From Paramacrobiotus richtersi (Eukaryota; Tardigrada; Eutardigrada; Parachela; Macrobiotidae), in assembly GCA_034698045.1 (NCBI GenBank), contig JAQGAU010000716.1, forward strand, positions 1-24,624: a stretch of 24,624 nt of DNA, read 5' to 3'. Position 1 is the stretch's first letter. Each line of letters opens with the position of its first letter. The notes beneath the pieces are model-generated. The model was not told where the DNA came from. It saw nothing but the letters and a program-made list of their open reading frames with translations, and did not search any database. Shown one piece after another: positions 9,576 to 18,625 of this stretch. The position numbers were made by a program, and so were the translations under genes.

Positions 9576-9588
9576 CTGGACTTTGATA
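9576..9588 (-). promoter_or_regulatory. Conserved promoter block upstream of gene 1 (CAAAGTCCA motif)
   Basis: CTGGACTTTGATA on the plus strand; on the gene strand it is TATCAAAGTCCAG. The identical 13-mer lies at the same relative place upstream of genes 2 and 3, followed in gene 2 by the same TTTTGCTTCCG. CAAAGTCCA is the half-site typical of HNF4-class nuclear receptors; ATCAAAG inside it also fits TCF/LEF. A second shared word, AATGATGTCA, lies at 9625-9634. Confidence 0.6.
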
Positions 9589-9790
9589 TTATTTTGCTTC
9601 CGTTTAAGAAAACAACATCATCACAATGATGTCACTGCCACTGAGACCAAGCAGTACGCTGACTATGCTCTCGAATGTACCATGTACTTTTCGTGATACT
9701 GTAGCTCGCTGATTTCCATCTCCTAACGTTTGCTTTCGGAACTGGGAGATTCCATGGGGAACTGACCTGCTATGACATAATTCAGCTTGA

Positions 9791-10972
9791 TGATATCGTG
9801 TGATTTTGTAACAGTCCTAAGCTGTTACAGCCCTAATTAGTAATGGTAATCCAGAGTGCGCTGTTACCGCCTAGAACGTGTGGCTGATACTCCGCCTGCC
9901 CGCAACAGCACTTTCCCTTTAACGTATGCTAATCAATTAAACAAGTACAATCAAATTGCGAGTTGTTATTTCTGTTAAATTATTTAACTATAACAATCCC
10001 TCCACTCTACCAGCGGGCATATTCTCATGCAACGCCGACGCATTTCTTTACTGCATTGGACTGGTCCCCTTTTATGTTCGTGTCTGCCTGCATTCCTCTG
10101 TGAAGTCAGACAGAAACATTTTATCACTGCATGCAGTATCATACCGGCTTTCTGATTAGAGATAAATAGCATCTGATTCTGGGAAACATAAACAAAGTAC
10201 GCATAAGCAGCTGCCATGCGTGTCATTGCTTTGTTAACAATTCACTCGTTCTTGTGCTGATTAAAGATCACATACGGTACGTACATGGCCCCTCTGTATC
10301 CACCTGCAACGCCTCCCAGGTGCCAGTGGTTCTCCTCACCTTTGGTTCTATCAGACTGTCACAGCACAGTAGGATAATGTGCAGTGGTTCTGCCTTTAAT
10401 AAACCACATTCTGAGTTCCGCCCTTCCCCTTGGGCGCTCCTATGTATGTCCGTTTTTGATATTGACCCGGTTGGCCTGCACCTGGTTACTGTTGATGTAC
10501 CAAAAAATCCGCGCAGCACAACGCCGACGTTACACCATGCGTTTTTTACCACACCATGCATTCTTCCATCGACAGAAAAACAGAACAGAACCGACTGCCA
10601 GAATATAGCTTCACGGCTTTACTGCGTTATGCGAGTTTCACACTGCTGCAGCAGCGGCCATGAAATTGTGCACGTGCATTGTCTGAAGCCTTTTTCCTCC
10701 CCGTCGCGCATCTTGTTCCGAAAGTTTGTGGTGTTTCTTGTATAGTCGGCGACGGTTTACAATATTAATTTTGCTTACTCTTCATGTTGTCCTTTCAACA
10801 CATGAAAACAAAGTGCGCAGGCGTTCTTCTGTTCTGGACTCCGTCACAAGTGTGCCGCACTTTTAATTTAGAACTTCAGTCAACAAAGGTGGATATTGAC
10901 AAGTATATCCCGCCATGTTTCATATTTGCGTTAACATACAGCCTGTATCCATAAATATTTACTGAACCAAAT
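9791..10972. other. No supported gene
   Basis: Several overlapping frames exist on both strands at 10254-10745, but none shows family motifs, a signal peptide or splice-compatible neighbours. Composition is more GC-rich around 10260-10700, possibly an old decayed element. Confidence 0.4.
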
Positions 10973-11215
10973 CTGTCTGGAGCAGTTTTTCACTTTAACA
11001 CCAGTACTAACATTACAAGTTAGTGAAGTTACGCATTTTATAGGTTATTAATTTTCGGCATGGCGGTCTGTGAGGCATGAGCTGTGATCTGCAGCGCGTG
11101 AGCCATCCGAATCCAGTACAAAATAAACTGCCGTGCTAAAGGTTAATAACTTCAGAAATGCACAGCTTACACCGCGTTTATACCGGTGGTAAAATTTGAA
11201 ATTGCTCCAGACAGC
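10973..11215. repeat. Fold-back element B
   Basis: The left arm 10973-11067 pairs imperfectly with 11128-11215 around a ~60-nt loop. The outermost CTGTCTGGAGCA is matched exactly by TGCTCCAGACAG; the inner GTTATTAA and GGC(A/G)GT stems also pair. Words such as AACTTCAGAAAT and CGGTCT(G/A)TG are shared with fold-back A at similar positions, suggesting both derive from one family. No coding capacity. Confidence 0.65.
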
Positions 11216-13205
11216 TGTGATATTTAGTAGATTCTTATTGATTTTTTAGTGGAGGACGAAGTCCACGTATGACGTATAAACATCCCCTCGAGACACGCTA
11301 TTACCAGAAATATTAAGTTGACTAGCCAGTGCAAAAAAGGATCAAGCGTTCGGTTGGTCAGTGCCGCGCGGACAGATCTGGGAACGTCTACGTGGAAATA
11401 TCCAGCACCAGGACTGGAAGGAGTGATCATAACAGATCACAGCAATGTTGACCAAAACCGAATGATCTCTGAGTAAACAACTTCAAGTAGAAAAAGGAAA
11501 GTAATCCACTGAAAACAAATTACGTACTACTAAACAACTGCCCACGGTACGCCATGTACAGGGTGAAGAAAATTACGGCTGACTTTTTCTGCATCCACAG
11601 GACCTGTCTAAAGACCTGTCTACCGCAGTTTCTTTCCATCTGGGAATTTAATGTGAACTGGCATCAGTGCCACCGTCCCAACCTTTTTGTCAACACAATG
11701 CGACGATTTGCTAGTAAAAAACATATCTTCTTAACAAAAAAGAAAAAAATGTGAACTTCACTGCGGACCGTCTTCGCTAAACCTTTACCTAGTAGGCAGT
11801 GCTGGAAGAAACGCTAGCATCGCTGAAGTACGCGTGGCAGTTTTTCCTGTAAAAACAGCGGCAAAACCAGTCTAAGGTAAAACGGTTTCAACAAGCCTGC
11901 TCGGAGCTTTGTTCTTAGTTTTGGAGATCACAACTCGAAAGCCGAGGCTTAATGTAAATGTGTTGCATGTGACAGATATACAGCTGACTTTAACGATCCG
12001 TGCCCCCTAAACAATATGTTTCACTGAGCATGCGGGAAATTAGTGTACGTTACTACGATGGGGAATCGGCTGTTGATTTCCAGTAAGGATAAAAGAGTCC
12101 AAGTTGGTTCATGATCTGATAAGTCATACCACGGAAGTTGCCGTTATATTGTGCCTGTTGCATAAGTTTTAGATGTGTCATGGATTTCTTTACATATCTA
12201 GACTGCAACAGAGTTGCCGTGCACTCCGCTAGCTTTATTCACAGTTATTGGTTCGGTTCAAAGCTCTTGTACAAGCGCCATATGGTTCCCGGTTATGGTC
12301 TTTAATGCACAACTCCGTCATGCGGTCCTTCTGCATTTCAAGCGTTCTAAAATGCACGGTAAATTCACATTCTTCTGCGCCACCGATCGGGCGCTTGATA
12401 AACGATTCTTGTATTAAATTTTGGCATTTGCGAGTATAGATGAGTTTGGGTTTTTCCTTGTAAACTGTTTCGCTTCTTTACAAATAATTTTTCGCATGTT
12501 TGATTGAGTTTCATTCCGCTCTACAAAGTATACTACACGCTGATCGGCATGAAAGATTTGTTCCGACTTGGACATGAACAAGATCAACAGGGCCGAATGT
12601 GTGTTAGTATGTCTGACGCTCTCTGTTTTCAAGACAAGCATATCTGCTGCCACATTAGACAGATTCTCACGTTCTCCAGGCGAGCAAATGGAAGTCCGGG
12701 TAAGCAACAACTTCTTCGGTTAGTTTTTCTGTTCCCAGATTGTTTCGAAATTATTAACACTCCTACGGTTACTTTGGTGCAGATCTTAATATCTTGAGAC
12801 CTTGTCTTTGATAGATTGCGGAACGGATGTTTAACGATATTCAGACGAGCAGCCATACGTTCCTTTTCCCACTTTGCCGCCGACTACCGTTTTGCAAAAC
12901 ACTGAAACCGAATCGTGGCGAGAATCCAGAAACAACGTTCGAGTTTCGCGGTAACGCCATGCCAGTAATTTGTCTGCCAGCATTTACCAACATTTAAGGC
13001 GATTTTCCATGCATTGTCATAACTATCGGGGAAACCACAGCCGCTGCGTATCCGTAAACGCTACACCTACCATGCTATTTTTGATAGCCAGAACATCGGG
13101 CCTCCAAAATTCCGTTTGCGTACGCAGTGTGCGGTTATTGCGCAACCCCGGCAAAAATTTTAAGTACATTTCTTCTCAAATAACTCAGCGTTTCATCCAA
13201 ACTTC
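11216..13205. other. No supported gene
   Basis: Candidate frames at 12414-12856 overlap on both strands. One minus-strand piece (ATG at 12856 running to a donor GTAACC after TGCACCAAA) looks exon-like but has no phase-compatible partner. Nothing here matches the missing N-terminal part of the downstream receptor kinase with confidence. Confidence 0.35.
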
Positions 13206-13407
13206 CTGAAACGTTCATCATAAAGGCACAAACAGTACATGTAATGATCGTTCTGAACGACTTTCTGTCGGGAGGTATGTTTTTTTGAAAATGAATTTCA
13301 AAAATTTTGAAATTTATTTTAGGATGTCTGAAACATACCTCCGGGCTGGTGCTGTGTCAGAACGATCATCGTATACTGCTTATGTACATTTGTGATGAAA
13401 GTTTCAA
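13206..13407. repeat. Fold-back element C
   Basis: The arms 13206-13282 and 13331-13407 are each 77 nt and pair with roughly 70% identity: ATGATCGTTCTGA against TCAGAACGATCAT, and GGAGGTATGTTT against AAACATACCTCC. The loop contains its own palindrome TTTCAAAAATTTTGAAA. No clear sequence relation to fold-backs A and B beyond the architecture. Confidence 0.8.
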
Positions 13408-13756
13408 GACGTCTATATAAAAGGAAGGTTATTATTGAATTATTTGAGGAGGAAATGCGTTTAAACGTTTCACCGGACGCTGTGCGCACAAAGGGATTTC
13501 TCGGCGCTATATATCCATGCTTTTAAAACAAATGATGCACCTTGGTGTATCGGCTACATGTGCGTGGCTGTCCTGATTTCGCTAATAGTTATACAATGTT
13601 TAGAATTTGCCCTTAATACATAAACATATGCACATAACAAATGTGATTTTTAAACGTCAAGTGCTTAATACATTAAATTCACGAAATAACTGTGACGCAC
13701 TCAGAAGTTAAACAACACAGATGCTGTTGCATTGTGAAATTCGTTGTTCTCCGCAG

Positions 13757-13812
13757 GACACAGTGTATCGACGAAAAAATTAGACCAGCTTTAAGCGCGA
13801 TAACCGCCGAGA
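13757..13812 (+). CDS. Possible upstream exon of the nonaspanin-kinase gene
   Basis: A strong acceptor (TTGTTCTCCGCAG) precedes 13757. Only one frame is open; it reads TQCIDEKIRPALSAITAE and ends with one base before GTTGGT at 13813. Splicing to the exon at 13863 keeps phase and gives AENKREELVPL, which lines up with the conserved ENLGE-type segment of nonaspanins. The implied intron is only 50 nt with a weak donor but a good pyrimidine tract, so this exon is plausible rather than secure. Confidence 0.4.
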
Positions 13813-13862
13813 GTTGGTGCGGTTATTGATGATACGCTGATCATTTCACTGTTTTTTTGCAG

Positions 13863-16800
13863 ATAAGCGTGAAGAGCTGGTGCCCCTTGTACTTACAACG
13901 TATGATATTCAAATGGGCAATACGGAAGAGTGCAAAGTTTTACGGGGCGCTCGTAGTAAGAGTGATGAATCTCCTAACTTCGTTTGGACGATTGAAGAAG
14001 GAAAAACTATAGCTGCACTGATTCGCGAGCATTTTCAGATTAGAATGTGAGTCAAAGTAGCCAGTTTCATACCTGCTCCGTTTATGCTTATTCTTGAAAT
14101 GAGAATGTGTTCTGCCGACACCGCAACTTTTGGGAGCTAGTGTGTTATCGCGAGAATTCGTAGGACGGTTGATGGTGTTCTATGTGAGAACGGCTATGCA
14201 GAAGTCCATGGCAAAAGGAACGATGGATTTCCTTTAGGTTTTCAAAAACAAACACGAGGAAATGTGTCTTCTGACCACACCGTGCAACCTAGTTCCCGAC
14301 AATATTTGTACAACCATCTGAATTTTCATCTAGAATACCAACTCGAATACCAAGTAGACGTAGAATCTCTGATGCACACTTTACGCCGCAATGTGACTAA
14401 ATGTCAAGTCAATCCAAGCAGTGGCACGATGAAGTCCTACGCATTCGACGGATATGGACAGTGTGCGTTTCACCCTTTCCTATCCTTGCACCCTCTACGG
14501 CCGGATTTGCTGCAGGTCCATGAGGATGGTAAGCCTTTTGAAATCAGAACGCTCTATCTAAAGCGAGCATGGTGGCTTTTATTCTGGTAATTCAATGACA
14601 CTTCTTGTTGCGATTCAAAAATTCACTACGGAAGACATTAATAATTATACCCCCTAGCTCCACTACGGGGAGGGTCAAAAGCCTGTGCCTAGGGTGAGTA
14701 AAACAAAATGCAGCTCCTAATGAGTAATGGGTCACTGGTCAACCCTTTTCAAAAGTATGTTTTACTGGTCTACAGTTTACTTCGTCGAAGTAAACCCAGT
14801 CCTCTTCGCCGTAAGGGCATCCACAAACAGGCCGGAGCAATACATCAGTACGGCTTTGCAATATGCGTTCTGTCGCTTTCAACTACACGTGTTACTGTAC
14901 TGAGTTACCGGTAAAACCGTTCGGCGGATGCTGCAGTTTGTGAACCAACAAAACCTCCCAGAGGGCAAACATTCTGTCCGGTCACTCCTGTATAACTATT
15001 TTCACACCCAAAAAAATTTTTTCTCGCAACATCAGAAGCGTCTAAAGTTCACCCGGAAGCTTTTTACGGAGCCCATGAGATATGCAGTTTCTCCCTGCCA
15101 CTTTTCCGAAGCCTAGCTGACACCTAGTTTCGCAAAGACGGTCTGGGATACGGTGTGCTTCGCCAACCGGTTTTCTTGGCGCTGGTCCGGACTAGCACAT
15201 TTTAATCCTCGCCTCAAATGCCCAATTATCACTTGGGACATTGGTTTCGCGATTTGGTAGGACAAACTTAGAGACCAAACTTAAGCACGTTACGCGTTTA
15301 GTACAGAAGTGTGGATAACAGAGGCTACTAGAATACACTATTCGGTATTCCGGCCGCGTAGCGAAAAGTCGCATAAGCGGTCAGCAGAACGTATCCCGCT
15401 AGCCGCCCTCCGGGAATAAAAGGCGTCGTGGTTGGCATTGATCAGCGCATGCAGCTTCTCATGCCCAACTGTTGTATACCGCCCACATCCGTCCATGCTT
15501 AATTTAAACAAATAATACTCCGCAACGTCCCTTTTTACACATGATGCTGTCAGCTGTTGCAAAATTTAACTGACAAAGCTTCAGGTAATGTTCGCCTGTT
15601 ACTGAAGAGAGCAAGCTGTGTACAGTACATACGTTACTACGTAATTGTAGGTGGGCCAAATCAGCACTGTCAAGTTGAGTCGGCATGTTGAGTAAGCTGC
15701 TAATTATGTACCGCTTGGGCGGGATACGCATACGATCGATGTATTGAGATTTCAACAATTACAGACGTAACCGAGGTCGTCTTCTCCTACTCTGTGGCCT
15801 GGCAATCGAAATCGGAAAAAGCGCAGCAGGAGAAAAGGTTACAGTATCAGTCAGCTAACGCTTTGCTGGGCGCAAAACTAAACAGCGCAAGAGAGTCAAA
15901 CACAGTGCAAGCGCGGCAGTCGCAGAAACCTCACGATTCCCTTCCCTGGAAACCCATTGTCATTGCAACAGCGGTGATCCTTGCTATGGTCAGTGTCACC
16001 TGCATCACCTTTGTCTGGATAAGACGACGAAATGTCCAGTACACTCGCCACCAGGTAGAGTCTGTAAGGGGTTTCTTGGCGATTCTCATCATACAGAAAA
16101 ATAATTGTTTTTGCGCTTGGGATTCGCTGAACGTTCATCATAATATTATAATGAATAAATCGTAATTTCTCGGACGTGAGATTCCAATAATAATACGGAC
16201 TAAACTAAAAACTAATTATTTTAGTCTCCGCTACAGTTTTCGGGAGCGAAACGTTTTATGGATAACGTACCGGTACTGATGGTTTTAACAAAAACCGGGA
16301 AGTGGTGCGCCGAGAGTCCTGTCAATCCATAGGGCAATACACTTCAGTTCGTGCATTGTTTCAGGTCTTGAACGCTACAAGCATCCCATTGGAATCTGGT
16401 ACATCGAAAGAACAATCATTTGGGGATGCTTGCGATTATGAATATACAAATAAAGAAATCCTTGGGAACGGCGGTTATGGTACTGTGTACTTGGCAAGAA
16501 TCAAGAAAGGTTCTGGGATATCCACTCAGAAATACGGTGCTGTAAAGGTCGTTCAATGTACGGCCGGAGAATCCATGATGTTAACCGAAGCCGAAAACTG
16601 GCGACTGCAGCAGCTGGTTTTTCTCCGGCATGAGAACTTGGTGGCCTACCATAAGATTACCATTACGCGACGGTCGAATGGAGCCACAACTGAGCTGTTA
16701 ATGGACTATTGTAACGGTCAGTTTTCTGATGTCGTTCTGCCACAAAATTGCACTCATGAAGCTGGTACTCTTGATAACCTTCTGCATTCAATAGGTGGCG

Positions 16801-17417
16801 ACCTCGCTGGCTTATTGAAAAAACTGCGCCATAATAACGAATTACTTCCCGAAACGCTGGCCATCCGCTATGCAACAGAAATTACACGAGGATTAGAATT
16901 TCTTCACCGAAACGAAATCATCCACGGTGATCTGAAGCCTGCGAATATATTGGTCAATCGATCCGGAGCCAGCGAGGAGAGGCTATTGATCGGCGATTTG
17001 GACGACCTAGTGCAGATGTGGCGCAGCACTACCGCCTCACAAGATGTTAAACGTCTTCGCGGAACATATCATTACATGTCACCCGAAATGCTAAAGCAAT
17101 TCGTTGTGGATCAAACGGGGTATGTGGGACGAAAGACTGATATTTGGAGTCTGGGATGTATCATTATCGATCTCGCTAACCATGTTACAGGCAGTCACGA
17201 AAAATGGTTGGTCAGGTTGCAGGATCGAATTCAGGTTGAAGACAGCATGAACATCTTTCAATTCGTTAAGCTGATAGGAGATGATGGATACTCTCCGCTG
17301 GTCTCTGATAATCCGTCGCGGCTATCTGCCATTACCCGACACTGCCTCAGGTTGGCGAAAAAAGACAGATGTTCGGCAAAAGAACTTTTACAGCGGTTAA
17401 AGATTGCGGCGGTTTAA
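13863..17417 (+). CDS. Receptor-like kinase: nonaspanin (TM9SF/EMP70) luminal domain + one TM helix + protein kinase
   Basis: Proposed exons: 13863-14046, 14164-14528, 15765-16054, 16225-16272 (or to 16266) and 16365-17417. Junction phases agree (2/1, 1/2, 0/0, 0/0) and donors are good (GTGAGT, GTAAGC, GTAGAG). The ectodomain follows the TM9SF order: TTYDIQMGNTEECKVL; an acidic helix then EHFQIRMTVDGVL; GFPLGF; QYLYNHLNFHLEYQ (compare the 'iYlhNHL.f..yyh' motif); CQVNPSSGT; GYGQC; and VVFSYSVAW, the 'ytYsV.w' strand that precedes TM1. Then a polar stretch and one helix PIVIATAVILAMVSVTC, stop-transfer RRR and a QYTRHQ end, like TM1 and its RYN-type exit in nonaspanins. A kinase domain replaces TM2-TM9. 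About 640 residues are assigned; the signal peptide and the first ~80 residues of the luminal domain are not found. Alternative: two adjacent genes, but the phases and the TM exon argue for one. Likely at the cell surface or in endosomes, cytosolic kinase. Confidence 0.7.
14775..14795. promoter_or_regulatory. Perfect 21-bp palindrome in intron of the receptor kinase gene
   Basis: GTTTACTTCG-T-CGAAGTAAAC: two 10-nt arms around one base. The arms contain GTAAAC/GTTTAC, the core of forkhead sites, in symmetrical pairs. It lies 250 nt into the 1.2-kb intron (14529-15764). It could be a dimeric transcription-factor site, a short RNA hairpin or chance. Confidence 0.4.
16365..17417 (+). CDS. Kinase-domain exon of the receptor-like kinase
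   Basis: This exon starts at the acceptor ATTGTTTCAG and encodes 350 residues to TAA at 17415-17417. Seen: glycine loop LGNGGYGTV (16461-16487); ATP-binding Lys in GAVKVV (codon 16545-16547); helix C Glu candidate in TEAENW; catalytic loop IIHGDLKPANIL with catalytic Asp codon 16929-16931; metal-binding segment GDLD (Asp codon 16995-16997); activation-segment end GTYHYMSPEM (17079-17087 for SPE); and DIWSLGCIII. The HRD arginine is Gly (non-RD) and DFG reads DLD, yet both Asp and the Lys are kept, so catalysis is possible. The overall look is Ser/Thr, STE/MAP3K-like, but the subfamily is uncertain. There is a ~35-residue insert between strand 5 and helix D (MDYCNGQF...LLHSIGGDL), and the protein ends soon after the domain. 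Confidence 0.88.
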   Translation, partial: VLNATSIPLESGTSKEQSFGDACDYEYTNKEILGNGGYGTVYLARIKKGSGISTQKYGAVKVVQCTAGESMMLTEAENWRLQQLVFLRHENLVAYHKITITRRSNGATTELLMDYCNGQFSDVVLPQNCTHEAGTLDNLLHSIGGDLAGLLKKLRHNNELLPETLAIRYATEITRGLEFLHRNEIIHGDLKPANILVNRSGASEERLLIGDLDDLVQMWRSTTASQDVKRLRGTYHYMSPEMLKQFVVDQTGYVGRKTDIWSLGCIIIDLANHVTGSHEKWLVRLQDRIQVEDSMNIFQFVKLIGDDGYSPLVSDNPSRLSAITRHCLRLAKKDRCSAKELLQRLKIAAV

Positions 17418-17863
17418 TTACTTGACATAAATATGACTTGGTAAGGTGTGATGAAGCATAACGCGGCTATGCAATCGATGGCTGTAATTGTGTCAGAAGT
17501 CAGATTTTATCTAATATCTATTGTGCAAGCCACATCATCAGCTTGTCTTTCTACTGTTAGGCTGTTTCCCGTCTTATCTGGATTGCAACATTCCAGAATG
17601 CAAAAGTTTGTTAATAATTTTTAAAGTGACTGTTTTTAAAATTGTTTTCTGTGCTTGGACTTTTGGCAACAACGGTATGATTGTGCGGCTTCCAGATGTG
17701 CACGGTTCCTAAAGATTTACATTGTTTGGAAGCTTATGTAACTCCGATGTCTGACTCATATTTCGATACTGTCCTTCTGTTTGCTAATTTTGTTAGCTTA
17801 AATTACGTCCGGTTGGCATTACGTTACAAAGTCTTGATCAGTGGCACAACCTTTCTAACGAAA
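17418..17863. other. 3' flank of receptor kinase gene
   Basis: No conserved frame. It probably holds the 3' UTR and terminator of the plus-strand kinase gene; no canonical AATAAA is seen close to the stop. The right edge meets segmental duplication copy 2. Confidence 0.4.
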
Positions 17864-18625
17864 TATTGATCTTTGGCCTGTGACCTGCCGGATAAGACTG
17901 CGAGTCAACGATCGTCTCACGCATACGGTTGATTCTTTCAGCAAAGACGAGGATGTCTGGCACCTACGGCCACATTACACTTGCACTTCCGGCGCTGACG
18001 TACATGTAAAAAGAGTCATGTGTGTATAAATTTAAATAAATTTGTTTAGGTTTTTTATTCGGTCGCTCAGAGGACGCTTGCCAAAGAACAGCTCCAGTGA
18101 CTGCAGTATGTAGTTGTTAATAGCGCCGGCACTCCAATGTTACAAGTGAACGAATAAAGTATAAAGTATTAAACTCTACATACGTATTATACGAGTACTC
18201 TAGATTTGGGGGTTTCTTGGACGATTATTCTCATATACTGTTGGCAACTTTGATACGGTTGTGAACTTGTGATATTGATACTTTCACGGAAGCCCAACTT
18301 TCGATTAACAGTTCATTTAATATTGTGATTCAGTTAAGAAGTTGAATACGAATGTACATCCACAGTTTATAGCTACTACAGGCGTTACAAATAATTCAGA
18401 TAAATATCATTCATCCGCGTGAAACCAAAAGCTTTACCATTAAACTCGAACGTTCGAGTGCATGACAGACAACCGGTTGTGTAAATCAGCTTGCATCGCA
18501 TGACTTATTGTACCTCGTACTGCACATGCACAGTGCACTACAGTATATACATACTGCAAATGCTTTGTTATTCGATAAGGTTATGACACACACAAGTGCA
18601 AAAAGAAAGCCATCTTGTTAAGGCT

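Larger units (their letters stand above)
6868..9790 (-). repeat. Segmental duplication copy 1 (contains secreted-protein gene 1)
   Basis: The downstream flank (6868-7305) aligns by eye with 17864-18402: shared blocks include CAGCAAAGACGA, GTTTTTTATTCGG, CTTGGACGA and CAGTTCATTTAATA, and the order is the same. The gene (8834-9447), its TATA box and promoter follow. On the right, GATTTCCATCTC and GTTTGCTT at 9711-9735 match 22284-22310 in copy 3. The copy is split by the transposon at 7312-8609. Edges are approximate because similarity fades gradually. Confidence 0.7.

Noticed and set aside
10254..10745. 163-codon plus-strand frame
   Set aside because: It overlaps two other long frames on both strands and has no domain motif; it reflects low stop density in a GC-richer patch.
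12414..12856. Minus-strand two-exon gene starting MAARLNIVKH
   Set aside because: There is a donor after TGCACCAAA but no acceptor in the required phase before the long frame at 12414-12710, and no recognisable motif.
12970..13209. N-terminal nonaspanin exon for the receptor kinase (frame reading IRKRYTYHAIFDSQNIGPP)
   Set aside because: A faint likeness to the 'GPY...Y.Y' segment only; no clear splice sites or conserved FC motif.
13558..13620. Signal-peptide-like frame MCVAVLISLIVIQCLEFA as first exon of the receptor kinase
   Set aside because: It looks right as a leader, but no donor gives a phase compatible with the exon at 13757 or 13863, and the nonaspanin N-terminal segment is missing between them.
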